Shown here in pieces: positions 52,804-62,249 of a DNA stretch of 64,000 nt. Below the pieces are notes generated by a model, which worked only from the letters and a program-made list of their open reading frames with translations, made no database searches and had not been told where the DNA came from. How positions within the stretch are numbered: position 1 is the stretch's first letter; each line of letters opens with the position of its first letter. Position numbers and translations under genes: made by a program. Source of the stretch: Lachnospiraceae bacterium (GTDB taxonomy: Bacteria; Bacillota; Clostridia; Lachnospirales; Lachnospiraceae); assembly GCA_017482485.1 (NCBI GenBank), contig JAFUMV010000042.1, positions 1 to 64,000 on the forward strand, read 5' to 3'.

Positions 52804-54801
52804 TTAATAATGCAGGACGATCATCTGGTGGCAGTCCACGGTGATGTCCTTGATTGTTACGCAGTTGTCTTCATAGGTGAAAGGGATTTCCTTTCCCTGC
52901 GGCTCCAGTGTCACTTTTTTGATGGGTTCCGGCACATTTACTGTGATTTCAATGCCGGATACGGGATAAATATCTTCGATGACCTCAATTCCGTTTCCAC
53001 GCTTTGTGGGCACGGCATAAAGCAGGTGGGCGATGTAGCGGTTTTCTTCTGTTTGCTTCATAAAGGTAGTCACACCCATGCTTCCCAGGTTAGTCTGAAT
53101 GCTCTTTCGTTTTCCCAAAAGTATGTCAAGCGCCTGATGCACCACTCTTTTGGCGATCAGTTCGCCGCGCTCCGCATAATCCCTGAAGATCTCCCAGGCG
53201 ATATAGATGCCGTCGGGGCCTTCAATCATGCCTGCGCTGTCAGGCATACCGGCAGAAGGGGTGTGCAGATGGGAGCAGAAATGTTCTGCAGTGCGGTTGA
53301 AGTAAGGCGGCACTGCATGGGCCAGCAGCCTGCCTCCGTCAGCTTTCACGCGCTGATAGGGGGTGTACATGATGTAGTCCGATTCGTAAGGGTTATCCTG
53401 CAGCGGGCGGACGTAACTGGGGATGAATTCACCGGTTCCTTTCCATGCGGCACCGAAGTCGAACAGAAAGCCTTTGGCAGTGCCGAAACCGCTGTCAGAA
53501 GCAGCGCAAATGCCTGAAGTTCCGCTGGCCAGCAGTTTGCCGCCGTTATTTACGAACGCGCGAAGCTTTGATGCAAGGGTTTCATCCACCGGAATGTTGT
53601 CCGGGAGAATCATGACCTTATACTGGTTAAAGTCTGTCTCCATGTCCACGATGGAAAACTGGTAATGACCTTCCAGCAGCATTCGGGAAGCCCCCACATC
53701 GGATATCCCCTGCCCACTTCCGTCCTGTGCCACGGAGTGACTGTTTGCAACCGCTTCCTGAGTCAGCAGGGCAATATCGCATACCGGTGTGACCTGATGC
53801 AGCCAGGGTTCTTTTTCTTCGATTTCGGCATAAGCCTGGCCGATCAGCTCGTAAGTGGTCATATCCATGCGGCCGTTGGGTGCAAGCTGGTCGCCGATAG
53901 AGCATTTTGCGCCGTGAGCAACGCTTAAGGCTGTTTCATAGCGCAGCGCGTTAGGATGCTTGAAGCCGCCGAACTCGCCCCAGCTGGTGTGAAATTTGCC
54001 GGTCATTCCCAGATATTCCAGATTCAGATTCTGCACATAGCGGGCGGACATGGGAAAATGATCATACCCCCAGCCTCCGGTGGGAAGACTTTCCAGCTCC
54101 AGATGGGTGTTGGCATAAGCCAGATCCCGGCGACCCTTTCGGATATGTCCGCCGTTGTGGAAGATGGGCAGGCCGGGCTTGATCGCGTCCACGGTTTCAC
54201 GCACTCTTTTCACATAGTTCGCATAGACTTTTTCACCGAGAGCAAGCGCGTTTTCAGGGTCATCCGGGTCAAGGCCGGCATCCAGCATGGTCTTGACACA
54301 GGTATTACAGTAGCAGGCGCGAACGCCCACAATGTCCAGAAACAGGCCGTCCACATCATAATTTTCCACCACCTCTGCAATCTGGTTGAGCACATAATCC
54401 AGATAAGGAGTGTTTAAGCACATCAGATGATAGTGCGGAACGGAGAAATTGTCAAAATGATGTTCTCTGTCCTGATGCAGCCATTCGGGATGTCTTCTGG
54501 CGCTTTTTTCGTCATAGCCCACAGAGATGTATCCAGGCGTTTTGACGCCGATTTCATGAGCGGCCTCGATCTGGGCTTTTAACAGGTCGAAATTGAGGCC
54601 GGGATGCATGTCGTTGACTTTTGTGGGATGATAGGCATATCCGTGGTGGCATTTTGAAAATGTGGTGACAGAGTTAATGTGTCCTGCAAGCAGCGCCTCC
54701 TGATACTGCTTTTTGTTAAAATCAGCGCCGATTCCGGAGATTTTCTCACTGGTATGAAAATCCAGATGAATCTGCCGGAAATTCATGTTGTCTTTCTTCA
54801 T
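52804..54801 (-). CDS. GH42-like / beta-galactosidase-trimerisation-type glycoside hydrolase
   Basis: AAAGGAGG lies before ATG 54801 (MKKDNMNFRQIHLDFHTSE). 665 residues: N-terminal barrel (FNKKQYQEALLAGHINSVTTFS, YDVDGLFLDIVGVRACYC, KPGLPIFHNGGHI, LELESLPTGGWGYDHFP, TSWGEFGGFKHPNALRYE), then a glutamine-amidotransferase-like trimerisation domain (YKVMILPDNIPVDETLASKLRAFVNNGG) and a C-terminal beta domain. Candidate catalytic acids are in FLDIVG and HLELES or WGEFGG. Such proteins are annotated variously (alpha-amylase-like, fucosidase-like); the substrate is unknown. It is cotranscribed 17 bp after the gene at 54819. Confidence 0.75.
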   Translation of the reverse strand: MKKDNMNFRQIHLDFHTSEKISGIGADFNKKQYQEALLAGHINSVTTFSKCHHGYAYHPTKVNDMHPGLNFDLLKAQIEAAHEIGVKTPGYISVGYDEKSARRHPEWLHQDREHHFDNFSVPHYHLMCLNTPYLDYVLNQIAEVVENYDVDGLFLDIVGVRACYCNTCVKTMLDAGLDPDDPENALALGEKVYANYVKRVRETVDAIKPGLPIFHNGGHIRKGRRDLAYANTHLELESLPTGGWGYDHFPMSARYVQNLNLEYLGMTGKFHTSWGEFGGFKHPNALRYETALSVAHGAKCSIGDQLAPNGRMDMTTYELIGQAYAEIEEKEPWLHQVTPVCDIALLTQEAVANSHSVAQDGSGQGISDVGASRMLLEGHYQFSIVDMETDFNQYKVMILPDNIPVDETLASKLRAFVNNGGKLLASGTSGICAASDSGFGTAKGFLFDFGAAWKGTGEFIPSYVRPLQDNPYESDYIMYTPYQRVKADGGRLLAHAVPPYFNRTAEHFCSHLHTPSAGMPDSAGMIEGPDGIYIAWEIFRDYAERGELIAKRVVHQALDILLGKRKSIQTNLGSMGVTTFMKQTEENRYIAHLLYAVPTKRGNGIEVIEDIYPVSGIEITVNVPEPIKKVTLEPQGKEIPFTYEDNCVTIKDITVDCHQMIVLHY

Positions 54802-54818
54802 TTTTTGCCTCCTTTTTG

Positions 54819-55856
54819 TCAACTTTTCACTTTGAGAACAAAGTTTTGTGTTGCGTCATTTCCCTCCACGTTCAGACCGCTGGCCGCATAAAAATAGGCG
54901 GGTTTGCCGTCGCGCAGAAGCACTGCGGGGCGTTCGAATTTGGGCTCCCCGATATAGGGCTTTGTAGCGTAAGGCGGTATTTGTGTGTAGTCGGAAAGCA
55001 GGCCGAATCCGATTTTGGCGTCCGCAAGTTTAAAAGAGATTCCGTCTGCGGACTCCCAAAGAAGACCCGCACCCCGGATGCCGCTGTTGTCGCCGAAATT
55101 GTCTGTGGTGAGCAGATATATTTTTCCGTCCATTTCAAAAGCGTTCACATCTTCGATATAGCTGATGTTATCGGTGATGGGCTGATCACATTTCACATAG
55201 CCGGATTCCAGGCGCTCTGACACCGCATAGCCGTAGTGGGTGGAAGGAAAATCGATTCCCGCCTTGAAATAGATGAAATATTTGTCTTTGATTTTGATGA
55301 TGTCCGGATTATCCGTGCCCAGCAGCGAATTGGCGGTCCAGTCATCATCGGTTGCTTTTACCACCACGCCGTCTTTATTTTCGCCCTGCAGCAGCCAGGG
55401 ACCATAGAGGCTGTCGGAGGTCGCCAGACAGATTTTCTGATCCTTTTGCAGCGGCCCGCCCTGAGTGATGTAAATGGGGCAGTATTTTCCGTCGATCTCT
55501 TTGACCCGAATATTGTGAGGCGCAAACTGACCGGCAGGCATGTTGGCGTTGTTTAACGGAATATCGACGACCCGGAAAGGGCCTTCGGGGCTGTCCCCGA
55601 TGCAGTGTGCAATTTCACAGATGTTTTTCCAGCCGTTCATGCCGTCTCCGAAGTCGTGTTTGGCTTTCCAGCGGGATACAAAAAGATGTGTTTTGCCTTC
55701 TTTGTCATCGATGGGAGAAATGCACCAGTAAAAATAATCCGGATCAGACAGGGCCGGACCGATGTATTCCAGGTTCAGCGCCAGATCACTGTAAGGAAGC
55801 TTTGGCGTGTACTGCGCAGCGCTTGGCAGCAGCCGGTTTTGATTGTTTGTTTTCAT
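54819..55856 (-). CDS. GH43/GH117-like five-bladed beta-propeller glycosidase
   Basis: ATG 55856 (MKTNNQNRLLPSAAQY) has AAAGGAGG upstream. 345 residues with propeller-type repeats: DPDYFYWCISPIDDKEGKTHLFVSRW, GQFAPHNIRVKEIDGKYCPIYI, LLGTDNPDIIKIKDKYFIYFKA, VNAFEMDGKIYLLTTDN. The acidic residues expected for catalysis are probably in the DPD and TDNPD strands and in EPKFERPAVL. No signal peptide. First gene of a two-gene glycosidase operon. Divergent from the AraC gene at 56149 across 292 bp. Confidence 0.78.
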   Translation of the reverse strand: MKTNNQNRLLPSAAQYTPKLPYSDLALNLEYIGPALSDPDYFYWCISPIDDKEGKTHLFVSRWKAKHDFGDGMNGWKNICEIAHCIGDSPEGPFRVVDIPLNNANMPAGQFAPHNIRVKEIDGKYCPIYITQGGPLQKDQKICLATSDSLYGPWLLQGENKDGVVVKATDDDWTANSLLGTDNPDIIKIKDKYFIYFKAGIDFPSTHYGYAVSERLESGYVKCDQPITDNISYIEDVNAFEMDGKIYLLTTDNFGDNSGIRGAGLLWESADGISFKLADAKIGFGLLSDYTQIPPYATKPYIGEPKFERPAVLLRDGKPAYFYAASGLNVEGNDATQNFVLKVKS

Positions 55857-56148
55857 ATGAGCGAACCTCCTTTTTCTGTTTTTAGTATAGCGAAATGGAC
55901 TGTGTGCTGCCATGATGCAGTGTTTGAAGCATTTGCAGTTTGCTTTTGACAATTTGTTTTGTACATATGTGCGGAAAAGAAAATGAGATATGAAAAAAAT
56001 ATCTGAAAATCCTATTGATTTTTCGAAATACTATGCCATAATTAACAAAAAAGATTTGTCATTTTGTTCTGACAGGTGATAAATTTATTGATACAGTGAG
56101 TTCGATTACGCAGAGAATGCACAGAAAAAAGCAGGAGAGGAAACGGAT

Positions 56149-56976
56149 ATGGGCAGCCGCACAATTTTTCTGATCAATCAATATTTGAAGGATGTCAATC
56201 CCCGGGAAGCCGGTGAGGAAATCTGCCGGACGGAATCAAAGGCGGGCCCTTTTTACCGGCCTCATTATCTGCTGCACTATGTGCTGTCCGGTTCCGGAAC
56301 CTTTTATATTGACGGACAGCGCCATGATGCGGTTCGCGGTCAGCTGGCGATTTTGCATCCTTATGAGGTGATGAGCCATGTGACGAACAGGGACGATCCC
56401 TGGCATTATTGCTGGGTTGGTTTTGAACTGAATCTCGATGCGCCGGTTTTGAAAAATCACAAAATTCTGGACATTCCGCAGGCGGAGCATATATTTCAGA
56501 GCATTATCCGTTCGGAGCAGGTTTTGCAGGGAAAAGAGCTGTATCTGTGCGGAAAAATCTATGAACTGCTGGCAATTCTGCAGCAGATGGAAGGGCAGAC
56601 AGAACGACAGACACTGGATACGATTGCCAAGATGAAAAATTACATCGATTCCAATTATCACCTGCCGCTCACTGTGGAGAAGCTGGCGCAGGATATGCAT
56701 GTCAGCCGCAGTTATCTGAGCACCGTTTTCAAACGATATGTGGGCTGCTCCCCACATCAGTATCTGATGGACACGCGCCTGAAGCATGCAGCGGAGCTTC
56801 TGGTTGTGGAGCGCTGCAGCGTGAGCATGGCGGCTGCACAGTGCGGTTACATGGATATCTATAATTTTTCCAGGATGTTTAAGAAAAAATATGGGATTTC
56901 CCCCAGCGCATATGCGGATTGGTATATGCGGGGGGAGAAAAGACCGGAGGAAGGCTTAAGCGATGTCGGGATATGA
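56149..56976 (+). CDS. AraC family transcriptional regulator
   Basis: 275 residues: cupin-like sensor (FYRPHYLLHYVLSGSGTFYI, LAILHPYEVMSH) and double helix-turn-helix (TVEKLAQDMHVSRSYLSTVF, SMAAAQCGYMDIYNFSRMF). GGAGAGGA precedes the ATG. It is divergent from the GH43-like/GH42-like operon, its likely target, and convergent with the LacI gene 11 bp away. Confidence 0.9.
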   Translation: MGSRTIFLINQYLKDVNPREAGEEICRTESKAGPFYRPHYLLHYVLSGSGTFYIDGQRHDAVRGQLAILHPYEVMSHVTNRDDPWHYCWVGFELNLDAPVLKNHKILDIPQAEHIFQSIIRSEQVLQGKELYLCGKIYELLAILQQMEGQTERQTLDTIAKMKNYIDSNYHLPLTVEKLAQDMHVSRSYLSTVFKRYVGCSPHQYLMDTRLKHAAELLVVERCSVSMAAAQCGYMDIYNFSRMFKKKYGISPSAYADWYMRGEKRPEEGLSDVGI

Positions 56977-56987
56977 GCGGCGTGCTT

Positions 56988-57983
56988 TCAGTTCACTTTT
57001 GCAACAGAGTCCCGCTCAACCAGTTCCACATCAAGAATTACATTCTGCGTGGGCAGATCGTGATTTTGCAGGTGATCAAACAGAACATTTAACACATATT
57101 TCGCCTTCAGTTTGATGTTCTGTGAAATTGTGGTCAGCGTGGGTTCAATGTTTTTACAGATATCCAGATCGTCAAAACCGATGACAGAATAATCTTCCGG
57201 GACCCGGTATCCTTTCTTTTTCAGAGCGGCGATGGTTTCCGTGGCGCAGGTGTCTGTTGCGGCAAAAACAGCAGTGGGGACGGCAGTGTTGGAACAAAGT
57301 GCATCTATTTTTTCTTCGGCAGTCAGATAGGGTTCGAAGATACAATCGGCAGGCAGCCCAAAGCCTGCCTTTTTTAATGCATCTTCAAATCCTGCCAGAC
57401 GTTGCTGAATGACCTGGCTCATGTGCAGGTGCGGGGAGATGAAGGCAAAATTTGTGTGTCCGTTTTTGATGAAATGCTCCGCAGCCAGGACGCCGCCTTT
57501 ATAATCGTCTATGCCGATGTTGTTCACCTGGCGGATGGTGGTGTAGCTGTCGGTAAAGATCAGAGGAATTTTGTTATCCTCCTGAATCTGACGGATGCTT
57601 TCTTCAAAAGTGCCAAGGAAAATGGCGCCTTCCGCCTTCCAGGAATGGAGATGCTTTGTGACTTCCGAATATTCGTCTGTGAAATGTACCATCGTGTTGT
57701 AACCCCGTTCCTGCACGCCCAGCACGATCTGACCCAGCATCAGCGCATTGTAGGGAGAACTCAGCGGGTTGTGTGTTCCGTTTATGATGACGGAAATGAT
57801 GCGGGAGGATTTGGAGGAGAGGCTGCGGGCGGAGGAATTGGGAATATATCCAAGCTTTTTTATGATTTCCTGTATTTTTGCGATATTTTCTTCGGAAACT
57901 TCGGAATAGCGCTGGTTGACAACACGGGATACTGTCATGACGCTGACACCGGCTTCCTTTGCGATGTCCTTTAATGTGACCAT
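56988..57983 (-). CDS. LacI family transcriptional regulator
   Basis: 331 residues. LacI helix-turn-helix VTLKDIAKEAGVSVMTVSRVVNQ, hinge SARSLSSKSSRIISVI, then a sugar-binding core (VIGFDDLDICKNIEPTLTTI). It is divergent from the third ABC operon. TAACG(A/T)TAACA palindromes in the shared gap, one overlapping the transporter promoter, are its probable operators; it should act as a sugar-released repressor. Confidence 0.93.
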   Translation of the reverse strand: MVTLKDIAKEAGVSVMTVSRVVNQRYSEVSEENIAKIQEIIKKLGYIPNSSARSLSSKSSRIISVIINGTHNPLSSPYNALMLGQIVLGVQERGYNTMVHFTDEYSEVTKHLHSWKAEGAIFLGTFEESIRQIQEDNKIPLIFTDSYTTIRQVNNIGIDDYKGGVLAAEHFIKNGHTNFAFISPHLHMSQVIQQRLAGFEDALKKAGFGLPADCIFEPYLTAEEKIDALCSNTAVPTAVFAATDTCATETIAALKKKGYRVPEDYSVIGFDDLDICKNIEPTLTTISQNIKLKAKYVLNVLFDHLQNHDLPTQNVILDVELVERDSVAKVN

Positions 57984-58107
57984 AAGGGCTCCTTTATGAA
58001 GTAAATGTGATGATGCGGGGGCCTGAAGTCATGCAATGCATGAAGTGGATGAACTTTTAAGTTACTGTTCACTTTGTGATCAGTAGTCCTTCTGACCCTG
58101 ATATAAA

Positions 58108-58288
58108 TTGATAACGATAACAATTAAACCACAGTAAATTTTTGACAGACCTATTATAGCGGAATTGTTCGTGAAATGCAAGAAAATATGTGTGAAGAAG
58201 GCAATTGAAAAGAAGAACCGGGACAGAAATCCAGGCGTAAAAGCTGTTATAACAGATATAAAAGGCCTTGGACTTATAACGTTAACAG
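58108..58288. promoter_or_regulatory. Additional LacI-type operator candidates
   Basis: TTGATAACGATAACAA (58108-58123) and CTTATAACGTTAACAG (58273-58288) share the CG-centred TAACG(A/T)TAACA pattern of the promoter-proximal site. A perfect TGTTATAACA lies at 58245-58254. Multiple sites allow looping or autoregulation of lacI. Confidence 0.5.
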
Positions 58289-58392
58289 ATAAAAATGAAA
58301 ATTGAAAAAAATGAATTAAATAGGGGTGTGCAAAGTGTATAAAAATATGAAGTAACTTAATGATTAAATGTAAAATAATACAACAATTTTCA

Positions 58393-58440
58393 TTGACAAA
58401 GTTTATGAATGGTGGTAATATGCAATTGTTAACGATAACA
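58393..58440 (+). promoter_or_regulatory. Promoter and LacI-type operator of the third ABC operon
   Basis: Consensus TTGACA (58393-58398), 17-bp spacer and TAATAT (58416-58421). The near-palindrome TGTTAACGATAACA (58427-58440) follows at the transcription start, an ideal position for repression. Ribosome binding site AAAGGGGA and the ATG come 10-20 bp later. Confidence 0.75.
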
Positions 58441-58459
58441 GTAAAGGAAAGGGGACGTG

Positions 58460-59395
58460 ATGATGCAGAAAAAGAACAAACCACAAAGCGCAAAGCTTTG
58501 GCTTCGCATCAAAAGAAACTGGGGATTGTATCTGCTGCTTTTGCCGGCATTGGCGCTGTTGATCTGTTTCAGCTATCGGCCAATGTATGGTGTGCTCATC
58601 GCTTTTAAGGATTATAAAGCGATGAACGGTATTTTTGGGAGCCAGTGGGCTGATCCCTGGTATAAATATTTTAAGAAGTTTTATGATTCCTATCAGTTTG
58701 AAGCAACGATTAAGAACACGCTGACAATCACGTTGTATGGTCTGGTGGTATTTCCGGTTCCGGTCATTCTGGCGCTTGGGATCAATCAGATGAGAGCGGG
58801 AAAATATAAGCAGGTTTTCCAGACCATTACTTATATGCCGCATTTCATTTCCACAGTGGTTATGGTTGGTCTGATCACGCTTTTGTTATCTCCCGGAAGC
58901 GGCGTGTTCGGTGCGATCTGTAATCTGTTGGGATTTGAGGCACCCAACCTTATGGGTAAGGCGGGGGCGTTCAAGCATCTGTATGTGTGGACCGATGTGT
59001 GGCAGCATGCAGGCTGGGACAGCATCATTTATATTGCGGCACTTTCCAGCGTGGATCCGAGCCTTTATGAGGCGGCAACGGTGGACGGAGCCACCAGCTT
59101 TCAGAAAATCAGACATGTGGATATCCCGATGCTGATTCCCACGGCAGTCATCATGATGATCATGAGAGTGGGCGGACTGATGAGTCTGGGCTTTGAAAAG
59201 GTTTATCTGATGCAGAACGACTTAAATCTTTCCAGCAGCGAAGTCATTTCCACTTATGTTTATAAAATCGGTGTTATCAATACACAGTACAGCTATTCGG
59301 CGGCCATTAACCTGTTCAGCACGATTGTGAACTTCATCCTTCTGATACTGGTGAACCAGATTTCCAAGAAGGTCAGTGAAAACAGTCTCTGGTAG
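58460..59395 (+). CDS. Sugar ABC transporter permease (LplB type), third system
   Basis: 311 residues starting at ATG 58460 (GTG 58457 and ATG 58463 are also in frame; AAAGGGGA fits 58460). Six spans; EAA loop YEAATVDGATSFQKIRHVDIP. Close paralogue of the permease at 44276. First gene of the LacI-controlled operon. Confidence 0.92.
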   Translation: MMQKKNKPQSAKLWLRIKRNWGLYLLLLPALALLICFSYRPMYGVLIAFKDYKAMNGIFGSQWADPWYKYFKKFYDSYQFEATIKNTLTITLYGLVVFPVPVILALGINQMRAGKYKQVFQTITYMPHFISTVVMVGLITLLLSPGSGVFGAICNLLGFEAPNLMGKAGAFKHLYVWTDVWQHAGWDSIIYIAALSSVDPSLYEAATVDGATSFQKIRHVDIPMLIPTAVIMMIMRVGGLMSLGFEKVYLMQNDLNLSSSEVISTYVYKIGVINTQYSYSAAINLFSTIVNFILLILVNQISKKVSENSLW

Positions 59396-59410
59396 GAAGG
59401 AGGAATCACA

Positions 59411-60313
59411 GTGGCAGGAACAAAAAGTAAAAAAGTGAAAAAGAGCGGCGCAGACAAAGTGTTTGAAATCGCGCTATACATCCTTTCGGCTCTGATTTTA
59501 ATTATGGTATTATATCCGCTCTACTTTGTGGTCATTGCATCTTTTTCCGATCCATCGGCAGTTGCCAGCGGCAAGGTGTGGCTCTGGCCTCAGGGATTTA
59601 CACTGGATGGATACGAGGAGCTTTTACGGCATGATGAAATCTGGACCGGTTACTGGAACACGATCCTGTATACCATCACCGGAACTCTGTTCGGAATGTT
59701 TGTAAATATTTTCGCAGCCTATGCGCTTTCCAGAAAGGATCTGGTGGGACGGCGGTTTTTCATGATGATGTTTGTGGTTACCATGTTTTTCAATGGCGGT
59801 CTGATTCCCACATTTTTAACGATCAAGGATTTCGGACTGTATGACAGCTTCTGGGTAATGGTGATTCCCTTTGCGGTTTCCACTTATAACATTATCGTGG
59901 CACGGACATTTTTTGAAAACAGCATACCGGAGGATTTAAATGATGCGGCCAAAATCGACGGCTGCGGCAATCTGTATTACTTTTTCAAAATCGTGCTTCC
60001 GCTCTCCAAGGCAATCCTGGCGGTAATCGGTCTGTGGACGGCGGTCGGAATGTGGAACTCCTATTTCAATGCCCTGATTTACATCAAGGATTCAGCCAAA
60101 TATCCGTTACAGCTGATTTTGAGAAATATTCTGATCACGAACAACCTGCAGATGTCCTTTGGAAGCGGTGAAGCGATGCAGATTGCACTGCGGCTTTCCA
60201 ATCTGATGCGGTATTCCGTTATTATCGTTTCCACACTGCCGATCATGTGCTTTTATCCGTTCGTGCAGAAGTATTTTAATCAGGGTGTAATGATTGGCGC
60301 CGTAAAGGGCTGA
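59411..60313 (+). CDS. Carbohydrate ABC transporter permease, third system
   Basis: 300 residues from a GTG with AAGGAGGAA upstream. Six spans; EAA loop LNDAAKIDGCGNLYYFFKIVLPLSK; ends NQGVMIGAVKG. Paralogue of the permease at 45271 (shared IVARTFFxNSIPxDL and GCGNLxYFFKIVLPLSKA). Separated from the first permease by 15 bp. Confidence 0.92.
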   Translation: MAGTKSKKVKKSGADKVFEIALYILSALILIMVLYPLYFVVIASFSDPSAVASGKVWLWPQGFTLDGYEELLRHDEIWTGYWNTILYTITGTLFGMFVNIFAAYALSRKDLVGRRFFMMMFVVTMFFNGGLIPTFLTIKDFGLYDSFWVMVIPFAVSTYNIIVARTFFENSIPEDLNDAAKIDGCGNLYYFFKIVLPLSKAILAVIGLWTAVGMWNSYFNALIYIKDSAKYPLQLILRNILITNNLQMSFGSGEAMQIALRLSNLMRYSVIIVSTLPIMCFYPFVQKYFNQGVMIGAVKG

Positions 60314-60425
60314 TGTCAATCATTGTACATAAAAAGTTGCTGTTTGCCGGTGATGGGAAGGAAAAGCGCGCTGCTGTCAACGGAGTGAGCAGTAACCACA
60401 AAAACTCAAAGAGGAGGTTTTTTAC

Positions 60426-62090
60426 ATGAAAGGAAGAATGAAAAAGATTCTCAGTCTCGGCCTGACAACAGCCATGATTTTGTCTCTGGCAGGCTGCGGA
60501 AACAGCGAGGCCACACAGACCACTCAAAGCGAACCCGCCAAGGAGCAGGCTGCGGTTGAGACAACAGCTGCCAATGACTCAGGGGAAGAGGTTACGGACA
60601 GCAATTTCAACAAGACAGGAATGCCCATTGTAAACGAGCCGGTTACGCTGACCGTTCTGACCACACGCTGGGGCAACATGGGCGACAGCTTTAAGGAAAA
60701 CGAATTCATAAAGAAGCTGGAAGAAGAGTCCAATGTAAAAATTGAGTGGCAGGTACAGTCCTTAAATGACTGGAGTGAGCAGAAGGGTATCATGCTGGCA
60801 GGCGGCGAACTGCCGGATATCATCTTCGGTTTCCAGACTTTTAACGATGCGGACATCATGAACAACTCCGAACTGTTTTTACCTCTGGATGATCTGGTAG
60901 ATCAGTATATGCCCAACTACAAGGCGGCGCTGGAAGAAATGCCCGACTTAAAGAAGGTTTCCACTTTCCCTGACGGAAAGATGTACTCTCTGGCAAAGAA
61001 CCTTCCGCTGCGCCCGATTTCCTGTAACCAGCCCGTTATCAACAAGCAGTGGCTGGACAATCTGGGACTGGAGGTTCCTACCAATCTGGATGAACTTTAT
61101 GAAGTATTAAAAGCATTTAAAGAGCAGGATGCAAACGGCAACGGCGATCCCAACGATGAAATTCCGATCTCCGGCGCAAAGGGTCTGAACATGGATCTTT
61201 TGAATCCTTTCGGTATTACAGATATCAACGGATATAAGATCATAGTGAATGAAGACAACACATTGACCTATTATCCCACCAGTGAAGCTTACAAAGAAGG
61301 GATCAAGTGGCTCAACAAGCTGTATTCCGAAGGCATCATCGATGCAGAAGCTTTCACGCAGGATGACACCATGCTTTCCGCAAAACGTCAGGATCCCAAC
61401 GTATCCCGTGTCGGTTTTGAATATGCATGGTCCGCAGATGCAAATTTCGGACAGTGGTCTGATGAATATGAAATCATTGCTCCCATCGCAGGTCCCGATG
61501 GAAAAGCATACACCGGCGGCGATCCCAACGGCGTTTCCAGCATCATGAGAAATGAAGTTCTGATCACCAAATTCTGTGAATACCCTGAAGTTGCTGCAAG
61601 ATGGATTGACGAATTCTATACAGGCGAAGCAAGTATCCAGAACTTCTGGGGCGGCATTGGAACTGTTATTACCAAACATGATGACGGAACCTATACGCTG
61701 AATGATCCTCCGGAAGGCACCAGCGCTGACTCCTGGTACTGGGATTCCAGCCTTCGTGACTTCGGTCCGAAATATGTGAGCAAGGAATTTGAAACAAAGG
61801 TGAAGCTTTCCTCCGAAAGCGGTGACGGTCTGAAATATGAACTGAGCAAAATTGCGGAAGACACTGTGACAATTCCTTATCCGAACGTAATGTTCACCAA
61901 TGAGGAGAACGAAGAGCGTCCTACTCTGGCAACCGATATCGACAAGTACGTGGAGAGCACCCGTGCGAAGTGGGTTACCGAGGGCGGCATCGATGAAGAA
62001 TGGGATGCTTATATCGAGCAGCTCAATGCAATGGGTCTGGAGCGTCTGATCGAGATCTATACAGATGCTTATACAAGATATATGGAGTAG
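60426..62090 (+). CDS. Solute-binding lipoprotein, third sugar ABC system
   Basis: 554 residues. The lipobox SLAGC puts the lipidated Cys at 24, with a Thr/Glu/Ser-rich linker after it. The binding fold closely follows that of the protein at 46280 (LAKNLPLRPISCNQPVINKQWLDNLGLE compared with VKKLPLRPTVCGDVMYINKEWLDNLGLE in outline). AGGAGG precedes the ATG. It precedes a GH31 gene, as the second system does, so both probably import alpha-linked oligosaccharides. Confidence 0.92.
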   Translation: MKGRMKKILSLGLTTAMILSLAGCGNSEATQTTQSEPAKEQAAVETTAANDSGEEVTDSNFNKTGMPIVNEPVTLTVLTTRWGNMGDSFKENEFIKKLEEESNVKIEWQVQSLNDWSEQKGIMLAGGELPDIIFGFQTFNDADIMNNSELFLPLDDLVDQYMPNYKAALEEMPDLKKVSTFPDGKMYSLAKNLPLRPISCNQPVINKQWLDNLGLEVPTNLDELYEVLKAFKEQDANGNGDPNDEIPISGAKGLNMDLLNPFGITDINGYKIIVNEDNTLTYYPTSEAYKEGIKWLNKLYSEGIIDAEAFTQDDTMLSAKRQDPNVSRVGFEYAWSADANFGQWSDEYEIIAPIAGPDGKAYTGGDPNGVSSIMRNEVLITKFCEYPEVAARWIDEFYTGEASIQNFWGGIGTVITKHDDGTYTLNDPPEGTSADSWYWDSSLRDFGPKYVSKEFETKVKLSSESGDGLKYELSKIAEDTVTIPYPNVMFTNEENEERPTLATDIDKYVESTRAKWVTEGGIDEEWDAYIEQLNAMGLERLIEIYTDAYTRYME

Positions 62091-62164
62091 TTTTAGGTAC
62101 AGGGAAATGAAAAAGGTCCCGGATGGACCGGGATGAAATAATTGATGTTATGAGGTAAATGGAC

Positions 62165-62215
62165 TTCCCCTCTTTGTGTGATGAGTTTTCAATAGGATTT
62201 GCACAGAGAGGGGAA
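62165..62215 (+). promoter_or_regulatory. Stem-loop between binding-protein and GH31 genes
   Basis: A 14-bp stem TTCCCCTCTTTGTG / CACAGAGAGGGGAA with a 23-base loop, preceded by a smaller GGTCC/GGACC hairpin at 62115-62130. No U-tract follows. It likely stabilises the upstream mRNA or attenuates the enzyme gene, giving more binding protein than enzyme. Confidence 0.55.
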
Positions 62216-62249
62216 CTTTGGTAAATGAGACGTAAAGGACGGAGGGAAT

